Origin: Rubricoccus sp963708165 | GTDB taxonomy: Bacteria; Bacteroidota; Rhodothermia; Rhodothermales; Rubricoccaceae | Direction: 5' to 3' | Length of the DNA: 64,000 nt | NCBI GenBank assembly: GCA_963708165.1 | Contig: OY970187.1 | Location: forward strand, 2,170,001-2,234,000 | Part shown: piece after piece, positions 1 to 9,777 of the stretch | Layout of the letters: each line of letters opens with the position of its first letter | Position numbering within the stretch: position 1 is the stretch's first letter | The notes under the pieces: model-generated | Seen by the model: the letters and a program-made list of their open reading frames with translations, nothing else | Database searches by the model: none | What the model was told of the DNA's origin: nothing | Position numbers and translations under genes: made by a program

Positions 1-1506
<1,506 letters not shown>

Positions 1507-1507
1507 G

Positions 1508-1524
1508 GCTCTGGCGCCAGAGGC
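1508..1524. repeat. iterated palindrome copy just after pgm stop (possible terminator hairpin)
   Basis: A copy of the inverted motif pair (core CTCTGGCGCCAGAG) begins two bases after the pgm stop codon. It can form a hairpin but has no following T-run, so termination activity is an inference from its position. Confidence 0.6.
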
Positions 1525-1542
1525 TGACCCCCGAAATTTACC

Positions 1543-1727
1543 GTAGGGGCGTATCGCATACGCCCCTTTCCCAGCCAGGCGGCCTCTGGCGATGTGGACC
1601 ATGCGTTTCGCCCACACGCCAGAGGTCGATGGGATGTATCGCGGACGGGGCATGGCGGCGTGTGCGATACGTGGACGGCGGTTTGGGCCGGGCACTGAAG
1701 ACGGGGGCGTATGCGATACGCCCCTAC
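1543..1727. repeat. REP palindrome pair, left flank of the RAYT gene
   Basis: Two copies of a palindromic unit lie in opposite orientation: GTAGGGGCGTATCGCATACG at 1543 (unit to 1566) and its inverse at 1704-1727. Each unit is itself nearly self-complementary around GCGTATCGCATACGC. An equivalent inverted pair lies on the other side of the transposase gene. This is the organisation expected of REP/BIME substrates of a REP-associated tyrosine transposase. Confidence 0.8.
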
Positions 1728-1731
1728 GGGG

Positions 1732-2256
1732 TCACAGGCGGTGTCTGTCGCGGCGCGTGGCGTCCAGAGCGTGCCATCGCGCCGGGTTTTCGGCGATGTA
1801 CCGGCGGACGTGGTCGGCCTCGCGCTCCGAGCGGACAACGCGGTCGAAGAATCCTCGCTGCCAGACCGGCCCCATCTCGCGGCCCTCGCGTTCCCAGGCG
1901 GCGCGCGTAACGGCGCCCTTGTACCCGCGCACAATCGCGGCCACATTCGCCGAAGGAGACCCGAACGCTCGTTCCTCGTCGCTCCCGCCAGAGGCCTCTG
2001 GCGGAAGGAGGGCGAACAGGAGGTGGACGTGATCCGGCATCACGACAAATGCATCGAGCAGGCACTCTGGTCTCACCTCGGCGGTCCGGGTCCATTCCAT
2101 GTGCGCAACATCACCGAGATCCGACCGGGTCATCTCGCCCTCGTTCACGTCGCCAAAGAACGGCTGGCGGCGGTAGGTACAGATCGTGATGAAGTAGAGC
2201 CCGTCCGCATAATCGTGGGCGCGAAGGCGGACGGATCGGCGGTCTCGAAGAGGCAT
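1732..2256 (-). CDS. REP-associated tyrosine transposase (RAYT, IS200/IS605-like Y1 family)
   Basis: Predicted single-strand DNA transposase of 174 residues that would bind and cleave the flanking REP palindromes. Visible Y1 features are YFITICTYRR near the N-terminus, the HUH metal-binding motif in MPDHVHLLF, the IVRGYKGAVT helix, and VWQRGFFDRVVR followed by RRYIAENPARW. The tyrosine of the YIxxNP segment is the likely nucleophile, by analogy with IS608 TnpA. The ATG at 2256 is chosen because upstream in-frame codons run through a REP copy (MRYAPTG), which is non-coding. A repeat-derived LLPPEASGGS segment interrupts the middle of the protein. The gene is compact, has no partner transposition genes, and is bracketed by two inverted REP pairs, which is typical of domesticated RAYTs. 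Confidence 0.85.
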   Translation of the reverse strand: MPLRDRRSVRLRAHDYADGLYFITICTYRRQPFFGDVNEGEMTRSDLGDVAHMEWTRTAEVRPECLLDAFVVMPDHVHLLFALLPPEASGGSDEERAFGSPSANVAAIVRGYKGAVTRAAWEREGREMGPVWQRGFFDRVVRSEREADHVRRYIAENPARWHALDATRRDRHRL

Positions 2257-2275
2257 ACCGATAGGGTACAAACCC

Positions 2276-2500
2276 GTAGGGGCGTATCGCATACGCCCAC
2301 GTTCTCGGTGCCACGTCCGCGATGCCCCGCACGCGTACTGCACACGCCCCAACAGCAGAGCCCCGGTTGAGCGCGATGTCAGCCACCGCACAATGCTCCA
2401 ACAGGTGATGTGGCCTCTGGCGCGGAACGCGATTGCCCGCTGTGGCAGAGCGCAACACCACGGCGCACCGCAACAAAGGGCGTATGCGATACGCCCCTAC
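2276..2500. repeat. REP palindrome pair, right flank of the RAYT gene
   Basis: Second inverted pair of the same REP unit: 2276-2299 forward and 2478-2500 inverted. The forward copy overlaps the region just upstream of the transposase start codon, so it may also act as an operator for it. The region between the copies carries degraded related sequence. Confidence 0.78.
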
Positions 2501-2543
2501 GACGGACATGGGAGGCCTCTGGCGGACGGTGACCACGGCACGC

Positions 2544-2561
2544 GCCTCTGGCGCCAGAGGC
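2544..2561. repeat. perfect 18-bp iterated palindrome GCCTCTGGCGCCAGAGGC
   Basis: Intergenic example of the window-wide palindrome, upstream of the peptidase start. Other perfect copies include 223-240 (inside pgm), 4046-4063 and 30950-30967. Confidence 0.9.
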
Positions 2562-2595
2562 CCGCTACCTTCCGGGCGGTCCCCCTACAGCCGTC

Positions 2596-4009
2596 ATGCT
2601 CCGCGCCTGCCTCGTCGCCCTTCTTCTCGCCTCTGGCGCCGCCGTCTCCGCGCAGTCGTCCGCGTGGCCGGACTCGCTGATGGAGCGGGACGGTCCCGCC
2701 AGAGGCCGTGCCGCTGTTGCACGCAGATTGCCTCTGGCGTGAGCGCGGACCGCATCGAGGCCGACATCCGCACGCTCGCGGGCTTCGGCACGCGGCACAC
2801 GCTGAGCGACACCGTGAGCGCGACGCGCGGGATCGGCGCGGCGCGGCGGTGGTATCGGGCCGAACTGGAGGCCATCTCTGAGGCCTGCGGCGGCTGCCTG
2901 GAGATCGTCGAGGTCCGCGAGATCGTCAGCGGAGAGCGGCGCATCCCGGAGCCGACCGAGGTGGTGAGCATCCTCGCCATCCAGCGCGGCACGAGCGATC
3001 CCAACCGGATGGTGATGATGTCGGGCGACATCGACTCCCGCGCCTCTGGCGCGCTGGATGGTGTGAGCGACGCGCCAGGGGCCAACGACAACGCCAGCGG
3101 CCTCGCGGGCACGCTCGAAGCGGCGCGGTTGCTCACGCAGCACTCGTTCCCCGCCAGCATCGTCTACGCCGGGCTGAGCGGCGAGGAGCAGGGCCTGTTC
3201 GGCGGCAAGCACGTCGCGGACCACGCGCGCGCGCAGAGGCTGGAACATCGACGGCCGTGCTCAACAACGACATGATCGGCAACTCGTGCGGCATCGACGG
3301 GGTGTGCGACAACACGAGCGCCCGCGTGTTCTCCGAGGGCACGCGCGCCGTCGAGACCGAGCGCGAGGGCACGATCCGGCGCTACTCCGGCGGCGAGGTG
3401 GACAGCCCCTCGCGCAACGTGGCCCGCTACGTGGACCGGATGGCGGACGACTACATCCGCAACCTGGACATCATGATGATCTACCGCAACGACCGCTTCG
3501 GCCGCGGCGGTCACCACACGCCGTTCGTGGAGGCAGGCTTCCCCGGCGTGCGCATCATGGAGACCCACGAGCACTACGACCGCCAGCACCAGGACTTGCG
3601 CAACGAAGACGGCCGCCACTACGGCGACACCGTCGAGTACGTGGATTGGGACTACGCCGCCAAGCTGACCGCGCTCAACGCCGTGAGCCTCGCCGGCATG
3701 GCGGGCGCGCCCCGTCCGCCTCTGGCGGTGCAGGTCGCAGGTGCCGTCCAGCCCAGCACGACACTGAGTTGGGACCGGCCTCTGGCGGCGACCAACCCGC
3801 AGCACGCGGGCGTGCGCATCTGGTGGCGCCTGACGACGAGCCCGCAGTGGGAGAAGAGCGTCTTCGTGCCCGATAGCGGCGCCGAGCGGCAGAGCTACAC
3901 GCTGGAGAACATCGTGATCGACAACTACTTCTTCGGCGTGTCGAGCGTCGCGCGCGATGGCAGCGAGAGCCCCGTCGTGTTTCCGGGGCCTGCGGGGGCG
4001 TTCGAGTAG
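2596..4009 (+). pseudogene. M28-family zinc aminopeptidase, secreted, reading frame broken
   Basis: The start at 2596 gives a clean signal peptide (MLRACLVALLLASGAAVSAQ). Homology then moves to a second frame (SADRIEADIRTLAGFGTRHT, SGDIDSR, DAPGANDNASG, GLSGEEQGLFG) and to a third from about 3236 (LNNDMIGN, then THEHYD), followed by a C-terminal fibronectin-like stretch. DAPGANDNASG, the GEEQG glutamates and NDMIGN are the zinc-binding and catalytic signatures of peptidase family M28. Frame is lost near 2690-2735, and again near 3233, where a repeat copy reads CGCAGAGGC instead of CGCCAGAGGC. Restoring that one C gives ARAPEAGTSTAVLNNDM. The first metal ligand, usually His, reads as Asp. This is either a pseudogene or an intact secreted peptidase with sequence errors. 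Confidence 0.75.
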
Positions 4010-4090
4010 GGGAGGGGCGAGTGGGCAGTGGCAGAGTTGGTCTCGGCCTCTGGCGCCAGAGGCTTCGGGGATCAGAAACATCCTGTGGGT

Positions 4091-4238
4091 ACCCCCCGCT
4101 TCGCTCTCCCGTTGGTCGCGAAGCTGTCCCCCTCAACGAGGGGGACAATTCCCACCGCGGTCCTCCATACACTCAGGTTCGTCGCCTGCGTGCGGGGAGA
4201 TTGAAATGTGGATTGTCCCCCTTGACAAGCGGGGGGTT
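4091..4238. repeat. MITE-like intergenic repeat, copy 1 of 3
   Basis: Begins ACCCCCCGCTTCGC and ends GCGGGGGGTTT. It contains two internal hairpins of the form GTCCCCC..GGGGGAC, with the conserved block GTCGCGAAGCTGTCCCCCT after the left end. Related copies lie at 9234-9402 and 31471-31648. It encodes no transposase, so a non-autonomous element is the likely nature. Confidence 0.7.
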
Positions 4239-4324
4239 TAGCCACGTCATGCCTCAGCCCCCCGCCAGAGGCCTCGGGCGCATAGCTTCGCCGCGTCCCC
4301 GCCAGAGGCTGCACGCCAGAGGCC

Positions 4325-4915
4325 ATGCCTGAGCTTCCCGACGACCACGTTCACCCGTTGAGCCGCGCCGAGTGGCGCGCGTGGCTGGCCGCGCACCACA
4401 CGCAAGAGGCGGGCGTTTGGCTCGTGCGCTACAAGAAGGCTACGGGCAAGCCCACGCTCACCAACGCCGAGGTCACCCGCGAGGCCCTGTGCTGGGGCTG
4501 GATCGACAGCCTCCCGCGCAAGCTAGATGCCGAGCGTTCGCTTCTCTACGTCGCGCCGCGCAAGCCCGGCAGCAACTGGAGCGCGCTCAACAAGCGCTAC
4601 GCCGCCGAAGCCGAAGCCTCTGGCGCCATGACCGATGCGGGCCGCGCAAAGATCGAAGCCGCGCAGGCCGACGGCTCGTGGACGCGGCTGGACGACGTGG
4701 AAGCGCTCCTCGTGCCCGATGATCTCGCCGCGGCGCTAGAGGCGGCCTCTGGCGCCCGCACCTTCTGGGACGCGTTTCCGCCCAGCACCCGGCGCGGCAT
4801 TCTGGAGTGGATCTTAAACGCCAAGCGGCCCGCGACACGCCAGAGGCGAATTCAGGAGACGGCGCGGCTCGCGGCCCACAACACGCGCGCCAACCAGTGG
4901 CCGCGCGAGGGCTGA
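4325..4915 (+). CDS. YdeI/OmpD-associated family protein
   Basis: Cytoplasmic protein of 196 residues. The N-terminal half matches the YdeI/OmpD-associated family: WRAWLAAHHTQEAGVWLV, YKKATGKPTLT, EALCWGWIDSLPRKLD and YVAPRKPGSNWSALNK. The C-terminal half carries the DDLAAALEAA...FWDAFPPSTRRGILEWI helix and a basic tail typical of the group. The family has been linked to bacteriocin or envelope-stress protection, but its biochemistry is not established. The ATG at 4325 sits directly after several iterated repeats and has no clear Shine-Dalgarno sequence. The segment EAEASGAMT in the middle is repeat-derived. It stands alone, convergent with the pyrophosphatase gene. Confidence 0.85.
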   Translation: MPELPDDHVHPLSRAEWRAWLAAHHTQEAGVWLVRYKKATGKPTLTNAEVTREALCWGWIDSLPRKLDAERSLLYVAPRKPGSNWSALNKRYAAEAEASGAMTDAGRAKIEAAQADGSWTRLDDVEALLVPDDLAAALEAASGARTFWDAFPPSTRRGILEWILNAKRPATRQRRIQETARLAAHNTRANQWPREG

Positions 4916-4959
4916 GCCTCTGCCGGCGAGCGCCGAGCCTCTGGCGCCAGAAGCCAGAC

Positions 4960-5577
4960 TCAACTGCCGTACGCTTCGGCGTAGTCCGCGGCCGACGCGC
5001 GGACGACGTTCAGCGCGTGCTCGCGCCCGTACGTCTGCGCGATGGTCACGTCTGAGGCGCGGCCAGGCACCAGCTTGTACGTCGCGAAATAGTGCGTGAG
5101 GCGCTCGACGAGCTTTTCGGGCAGGTCGTGTAGCTCGCGCACATGGCCCCAGAAGAGGTCGCCCACGAGCACGGCCACGATCTTGTCGTCGGCCTCGCCG
5201 TCGTCGATCATCTGCAGGCCGCCCACGACGCGGGCGCGGAGCGTAATGTCCGCGCGGTCGATGGGACGCTCGCTGACGACGCAGATGTCGAGCGGATCGC
5301 CGTCGCCGCGCTCGGCCTCTGGCGAGAGCGCCTTGACGCGCTTCCCGCAGTACGTGCGCGGGACGAAGCCGTAGAGCGTCGGCGGCTGGGCCGAGCTTCG
5401 CTGCGGCCGGTCGACGTGCGTGTAGCCGGTCTGCTTGTCGATCTCGTACTTCACCGTGTCGAACGGCGTGATCTCGATGTACGTCGTGACGATCTCGGGC
5501 GCGTCGGCGCCGACGTCGAGGCCGTGCCAGGGGTGCGGGCGCCAGCGGTAAAACGGGGGAGGAAACGTGTCCATCAT
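4960..5577 (-). CDS. ppa: inorganic pyrophosphatase (family I)
   Basis: Hydrolyses pyrophosphate to phosphate in the cytoplasm, pulling biosynthetic reactions forward. The 205-residue protein has the family I motifs: KYEIDKQTG, YGFVPRTYCGKRVK and the metal-binding signature GDGDPLDICV, followed by RVVGGLQMIDDGEADDKIVAVL. Length is slightly above the usual 170-190 residues. Two adjacent ATGs (5577 and 5574) are possible starts; the upstream one is given. One copy of the genomic repeat falls in ALSPEAERGDGD just before the metal site. The gene faces the YdeI gene and lies downstream of the DUF421 gene with a 143-bp gap. Confidence 0.93.
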   Translation of the reverse strand: MMDTFPPPFYRWRPHPWHGLDVGADAPEIVTTYIEITPFDTVKYEIDKQTGYTHVDRPQRSSAQPPTLYGFVPRTYCGKRVKALSPEAERGDGDPLDICVVSERPIDRADITLRARVVGGLQMIDDGEADDKIVAVLVGDLFWGHVRELHDLPEKLVERLTHYFATYKLVPGRASDVTIAQTYGREHALNVVRASAADYAEAYGS

Positions 5578-5720
5578 GGGGGAGCAGCGGAGAAAGCGCC
5601 CACGCGTGCAGGCGCGTGCGGTTGCGCAGCGGGGCCTCTGGCGCCGGTCTTCGCGGCGGCCTCTCACGATCTGCGAACGCCAGGGGCGTCCGAGAGGTGT
5701 CGGGCAGGAGGCCTCTGGCG

Positions 5721-6293
5721 CTATACGGTGGCCGGGGTCGAAGGGCGCAGGTCCACGTCGCCGGGCGTGGCGGCGTCGGCGCCGCGGACGCCGCGGAGCA
5801 TCTCGGGCTGCACCTCGGAGGAGCCCGCCAGCACCGAGATGTCGCCCGTCGTCTCCATCACGACGGCGCGCACGGTGGACAGGTCCAGCACGTTCGCCTC
5901 GCGGAGCTTGGCCCACAGGTCGTCCTCGGTCACGCTTACGCGGCGCAGGTTGTCGTGGAGGATGTTCTGGCCGTCCATGAGCAGCAGCGGCTCGTTGTCC
6001 ACCGCGTTCTGAACCGACGTAAAGCGCAAGCGGAGCACGCCGATGGTCCACTGCAAGCCGTAGATCGCGCCGAGCGCGACGGCCGCCTCGGGGATGCTCG
6101 GCGCCTTCGTGAGGATGGCCGAGGCGACCGAGGAGCCCACGGCGACCGTCATCGCGAAGTCGAAGCTGGACATCTTCGCAAAGCTGCGCAGGCCCACGAT
6201 GCGCGTGTACAGCAGCACGAGCGCGTACACGGCAACCGCCGAAATCGCGACGCCGCCGATGTTGCCCCAGGAAGTCGTAAACCAGTCAGCCAT
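5721..6293 (-). CDS. DUF421/YetF-type membrane protein
   Basis: A 190-residue inner-membrane protein. The N-terminus shows two to three hydrophobic segments (GGVAISAVAVYALVLLY, DFAMTVAVGSSVASAIL, AAVALGAIYGLQWTIGVL). A soluble domain follows, with LLLMDGQNILHDNLRRVSVTEDDLWAKLREANV and VRAVVMETTGDISVL, which is characteristic of the YetF C-terminal domain. The conserved RxxGxRSFAKMSSFDF segment is present. The molecular role of the family is not established; in spore formers some members affect germination. The short C-terminal extension is of low complexity. It is probably transcribed alone, since its neighbours on both sides are separated by repeats. Confidence 0.88.
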   Translation of the reverse strand: MADWFTTSWGNIGGVAISAVAVYALVLLYTRIVGLRSFAKMSSFDFAMTVAVGSSVASAILTKAPSIPEAAVALGAIYGLQWTIGVLRLRFTSVQNAVDNEPLLLMDGQNILHDNLRRVSVTEDDLWAKLREANVLDLSTVRAVVMETTGDISVLAGSSEVQPEMLRGVRGADAATPGDVDLRPSTPATV

Positions 6294-6381
6294 GGAAGTG
6301 GGGGGTGGGTGTCGCCAGAGGCCGGTCTGAGCCTCTGGCGCTTCAGGCTACGCCTAGGCCCGCGGCGCCGGCGTGGATTCG

Positions 6382-7514
6382 CTACGCGTCCGAGACGTGC
6401 GCCTCGGGCGCGAAGCCGAGCGCGTCCAGCACGTCTGTCGAACACGGCGGGCGGGAGGTGTCCGCCAGAGGCCTGGTCGTGCCCGTGGCCCCACGTCCCG
6501 TTGTAGCCGGGCGTGTCGATGGCCTGATAGATCTCGGGCAGCTTGAGGTCTTTGCGCGAGGTGCGGGTCGAAAACGCGACGGTGCCCGTCGATGTAGCCG
6601 ATGTTGGCGCAGATGACGGCATACTTGGGGAGGCGCGTGCGCCAGCGCTGCGCGATCAGCGGGTGCACTTGGCAGGCGCTGTCCACGCGCACGAGCGCGA
6701 ACGGCTCGGTCTCGGAGAAAATGGGCGCGGCCTGCCCGGCGATGTCCATCTCGGCCTTGATCTCAGCGCGCGCCTCATGCAGCGGTGCCGCCTCTGGCGA
6801 CTGCGCCAGAGGCTTCGGGCCGTCCTCGGTCATCAGCAGGTCGAGCGCGGCCTGCGCCTGGAACGTGCTCGCGCGGCGGGCGGCGTTGGTGAGCACGGTG
6901 GCTTCTTTGAGCCACGTGGCGGTGTGGCGCTTTTTGGCATCCGCGAGCATCGGCCACGGCGCCTTCTCGCCTAAGTCGGAGAGGATGCCGATGGCGGCGA
7001 TCCAGTCAATCTCGCGCAACTCGTCCACGTTGGGCGCGGCGGCCTCTAGCAGATCGTAGGCGAGCCACGCGCTGCACGGGATCGGGTGCCAGTCGTAGGC
7101 GCTGACCACAAACCCTGCCTCTGGCGCGCCGCTCGGTCGGTGGTGGTCCACGTAGAGAACAGGAATGCCGTTCTCGCCAGAGGTGCTCTCGCCAGAGGTG
7201 CTCTCGCCAGAGGCTTCGAGCGTTCCCGCCTCGCTCACGCCCAGGTCGGTCACGATCAGGCTCGCGGGGTTCATCTCGCGCAGCCTCTGGCGGGCCGAGT
7301 CGGAGAATGCGGATTCGTCGCGACCCGAAGGGACGACGATCACATCGGTGAAGCCGAGCAGCGGGAGCGCGCGGCCGAAGAGGGCGCCCGCGGCGAGCCC
7401 GTCGGCGTCGAAGTGGCAGAAGACCACGCACCGGCCGTCGCGCGGCGCCGCACCGAGCCACTGCTTGAACGTGTGGACGGCCTCGGGAAAGGCGTCGGCG
7501 AGCGGGAGAGGCAT
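6382..7514 (-). pseudogene. DHH-family phosphoesterase (RecJ-like), frame broken twice near the 3' end
   Basis: Predicted single-strand nuclease or phosphodiesterase of about 377 residues, starting at the ATG at 7514 (MPLPLADAF). The N-terminal DHH domain shows VVFCHFDADGLAAG and the DHH motif VLYVDHHRPSG. A DHHA1-like part follows with FALVRVDSACQVHPLIAQRW and the family tail YIDGTVAFSTRTSRKDLKL, DTPGYNGTWGHGHDQASGG. The tail lies in a second frame because of an extra G in a GGG run at about 6587. The last residues (DVLDALGFAPEAHVSDA) are in a third frame from about 6440. Completing the GHxxASGG motif in frame strongly suggests that the real protein is intact. It is the last gene of the repair cluster. 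A triple 15-bp repeat lies inside it. Confidence 0.8.
7172..7216. repeat. 3 x 15-bp tandem repeat containing CGCCAGAGG, inside the DHH gene
   Basis: The unit TCTCGCCAGAGGTGC is repeated three times in frame and encodes SGESTSGESTSGE on the minus strand, between the DHH core strands. It is a local expansion of the iterated motif. Confidence 0.85.
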
Positions 7515-7546
7515 AAGGTCGGCGTGTGGCCTCTGGCGCAAGAGGC

Positions 7547-7735
7547 TCAGGCTTGTGGGTGCAGCGGACCGCTGGGCGGCGTGCCGGGGACCTGCAGGCC
7601 CGTCGGCTGTGCGCCTAGAGGTGGCCCGACCTGCGTGCGCGTTGCGGACGACGGTAGCGCGGTGCTGGAGACGGCGGAGGCGGTCGGCTTCTGGCGCCAG
7701 AGGCGAATCAGCGTCGTGAGAGGGAGCTTGGTCAT
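7547..7735 (-). CDS. small hypothetical protein, start overlaps ligase stop
   Basis: A 62-residue open frame whose ATG overlaps the ligase stop codon (ATGA arrangement), the usual sign of translational coupling. It starts MTKLPLTTLIRLW and then becomes Pro/Ser/Ala/Thr-rich with no recognisable domain. The LWRQK segment is encoded by the genomic repeat. It lies between the ligase and DHH genes on the same strand. It may be a real small protein or a chance frame in a GC-rich spacer; I do not recognise it. Confidence 0.3.
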   Translation of the reverse strand: MTKLPLTTLIRLWRQKPTASAVSSTALPSSATRTQVGPPLGAQPTGLQVPGTPPSGPLHPQA

Positions 7736-9777
7736 GGTGTCGCGCCAGGGATGGCGTGCTGAGACCCGTAGATCGCGCGGACGGTCTCGACGGTGTCCAC
7801 CTCGGCGGCGGGTTTGTCGGGACGGAGCCGCACGATGCGGGGGAAACGGAGCGCGAAGCCACTTTTGTGCCGCTTCGACTCTTGGACCGCGTCGAACGCT
7901 ACTTCGAGCACGATCTCGGGATCGACGACGCGAACGCGCCCGTGGGCGAATTGCTGGCGCGTGTGGGCTTTGAACCACTCGGTCAGCTCGGCGAGCTCGG
8001 CGTCTGTCAACCCAGAGTAGGCCTTCCCGACGTTGACGAGGGTAGGGTCTTCCCTGGACATGCGTACGGCAAAGGTGTAATCGCTCAGGTATTTGCGGCG
8101 TCCTCCGCTTCCAACCTCCACGCTGGTGACCACGACATCGAGCGTGGCGAGCGCGCGCTTGATCTTGAGCCACTCGCGCCCGCGGCGCCCCGGCCGGTAG
8201 GCGGAGTCCAGCCGCTTGACCATCAGCCCTTCGTTGCCTCTGGCGCGAGCCGCGCCGAAGGCCTCGTCCAGAAGCGCAGGATCGTCCATGACCGTCACGC
8301 GCGTGGCGTGGAGCGGCGCCGCCAGAGGCAGGTCGCTCAGGCGCCTCTGGCGCTCGCGTAGCGGCTCGTCCAGGCACAGCTCGCCCGAGGCGTAGAGCAC
8401 GTCGTAGGCGACGAAGGCGACGGGAAACTCGGCCAGAACGGCCTCTGGCGGCTTCTTGCGTCCCAGCCGCTTCTGCAGGCTCGCGAACGGCGCCACGCGC
8501 AGGCCCTCCTCGCCCGGCCAGACCGGCACGATCTCGCCGTCCAGCACGAGTCCGCGCGGGTTGGACGCCGCCAGCGCCGCCAGAGGCTCTACCAGATCGG
8601 GAAACTGGCCGGTGTTCTCGTCCAGCGTGCGCGAGAAGATGGAGACGCGCGTCGGCCCGGCCGGTCCCTGCACGATCTGGCCGTGCAGCGTGTCGTCGGT
8701 CTCGGTGCTGCGCGCGTCCTCTGGCGCCAGAGGCGCGATGTGCACCTGCGCGCGGATGCCGTCGTACTTGTCCTCGACGGCGAACGTCTCGGGCATGAGC
8801 CGCGCGACCTCGGGCGCGGGGTCTTCGCCCGGAGCGCTCTCGGCGGGCGTGGCGAGCATGAACGTGATGGGGTGGAAAAGAGCGAACTCGGCCTCGCCCA
8901 GCCGGTCTTCTCGTGCCAGAACCGCCGCTTCGCCCAGGTCGCCCGTCAGCATGTGCGCGCGGCGCACCGCGGCAGCCTCGCGCTCGAACGTGCGCGCCAG
9001 CGCGGCCTCAACGCCGCCTTGGAGCAACCCGATGCGGGTCTCCCCGCTGAGCAGCTTGACCAGGAAGCGGGCCTCTGGCGCGGAGAGGGTCTCGAGTTGT
9101 GCGGCCGTTTTCTCCGTTCGCTTTTTCGAGCCGCGCGTGGCGGCGAGGTCGGCGAAGAAGATGGCGGCGTCGGCAAGGGTGAATGTGGCGCCAGAGGCCT
9201 CTGGCGCGGTGCGCGGCACCGAGGCTGTCTGGGACCTCCCGCTTTGCTCCCCTTCGGTCTCAAAGCTGTCCCCCTTGTCAGGGGGGACAATTAGGCCGCG
9301 GTCGTCACCAGCTTGGAGGTCACCAGAGGCTGGATCTGGATTGTCCCCTTCACGGAGGGGGACAGATCCAACCGCCGTTTCAGGCGCGTTGGATCGGGGG
9401 GTGGGTCCGTCGTCAGAGGCGGATCCATCATCAAGCACGTCTGCCGCCACGTCGCCGGGGTCACCTAGCTGCACGAGCTTCGGACGGAGCGCATCTGGCT
9501 CCACGCCAGAGGCCGACGCGATGGCTTTGAGAAGCGCGCTGTGGCCGACGTTGACGGTCCGCTGATCCGAGAGGGGAAACACGCGGCCCGCGGCCCATCG
9601 CGCGGCACAGCGCAGGTCGGCGGCGTTCAGGTCGCGCAAAAGGCCGCCCAAGAGGTCCGCTTTGGCGTTGCGGCCGCTCTCCTCCGCGATCGCGGCGAGC
9701 GTGTCGGCAAAGGCGCGGAAGGGGGCACTGGCGCCAGAGGCAGGGTGCGCCTCTGGCGCGAGGGGAGAGTCAGGCAT
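7732..9777 (-). CDS. ATP-dependent DNA ligase (archaeal-type LIG family)
   Basis: Seals nicks in duplex DNA through a ligase-AMP intermediate. The 681-residue protein has an N-terminal DNA-binding domain (FADTLAAIAEES to about residue 300), then the adenylation motif EDKYDGIRAQVH with catalytic Lys337. Further nucleotidyltransferase motifs follow: SRTLDENTGQFPDLV, LDGEIV, FVAYDVLYASG, NEGLMVKRLDSAYRPG and WLKIKR. An OB-fold domain follows, ending in ESKRHKSGFALRFPRIVRLR. Residues about 126-181 are foreign: they are the in-frame translation of the MITE-like element at 9234-9402, sitting in the loop of the N-terminal domain. The ATG at 9777 overlaps the end of the upstream glycosylase gene by 8 bp, so the two are probably co-translated. 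It is a second ligase alongside the expected NAD-dependent LigA, probably used in repair. Confidence 0.92.
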   Translation of the reverse strand: MPDSPLAPEAHPASGASAPFRAFADTLAAIAEESGRNAKADLLGGLLRDLNAADLRCAARWAAGRVFPLSDQRTVNVGHSALLKAIASASGVEPDALRPKLVQLGDPGDVAADVLDDGSASDDGPTPRSNAPETAVGSVPLREGDNPDPASGDLQAGDDRGLIVPPDKGDSFETEGEQSGRSQTASVPRTAPEASGATFTLADAAIFFADLAATRGSKKRTEKTAAQLETLSAPEARFLVKLLSGETRIGLLQGGVEAALARTFEREAAAVRRAHMLTGDLGEAAVLAREDRLGEAEFALFHPITFMLATPAESAPGEDPAPEVARLMPETFAVEDKYDGIRAQVHIAPLAPEDARSTETDDTLHGQIVQGPAGPTRVSIFSRTLDENTGQFPDLVEPLAALAASNPRGLVLDGEIVPVWPGEEGLRVAPFASLQKRLGRKKPPEAVLAEFPVAFVAYDVLYASGELCLDEPLRERQRRLSDLPLAAPLHATRVTVMDDPALLDEAFGAARARGNEGLMVKRLDSAYRPGRRGREWLKIKRALATLDVVVTSVEVGSGGRRKYLSDYTFAVRMSREDPTLVNVGKAYSGLTDAELAELTEWFKAHTRQQFAHGRVRVVDPEIVLEVAFDAVQESKRHKSGFALRFPRIVRLRPDKPAAEVDTVETVRAIYGSQHAIPGATP
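9234..9402. repeat. MITE-like repeat, copy 2 of 3, in frame inside the ligase gene
   Basis: Has the same architecture as the copies at 4.1 and 31.5 kb: ACCTCCCGCTTTGC left end, CTCAAAGCTGTCCCCCTTG, a GGGGGGACA hairpin, a second GTCCCC..GGGGGACAG hairpin, and a CGGGGGGT right end. It is read through on the minus strand without a stop, adding about 56 residues (VGSVPLREGDN ... VPPDKGDSFETEGE) to the ligase. Confidence 0.75.
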
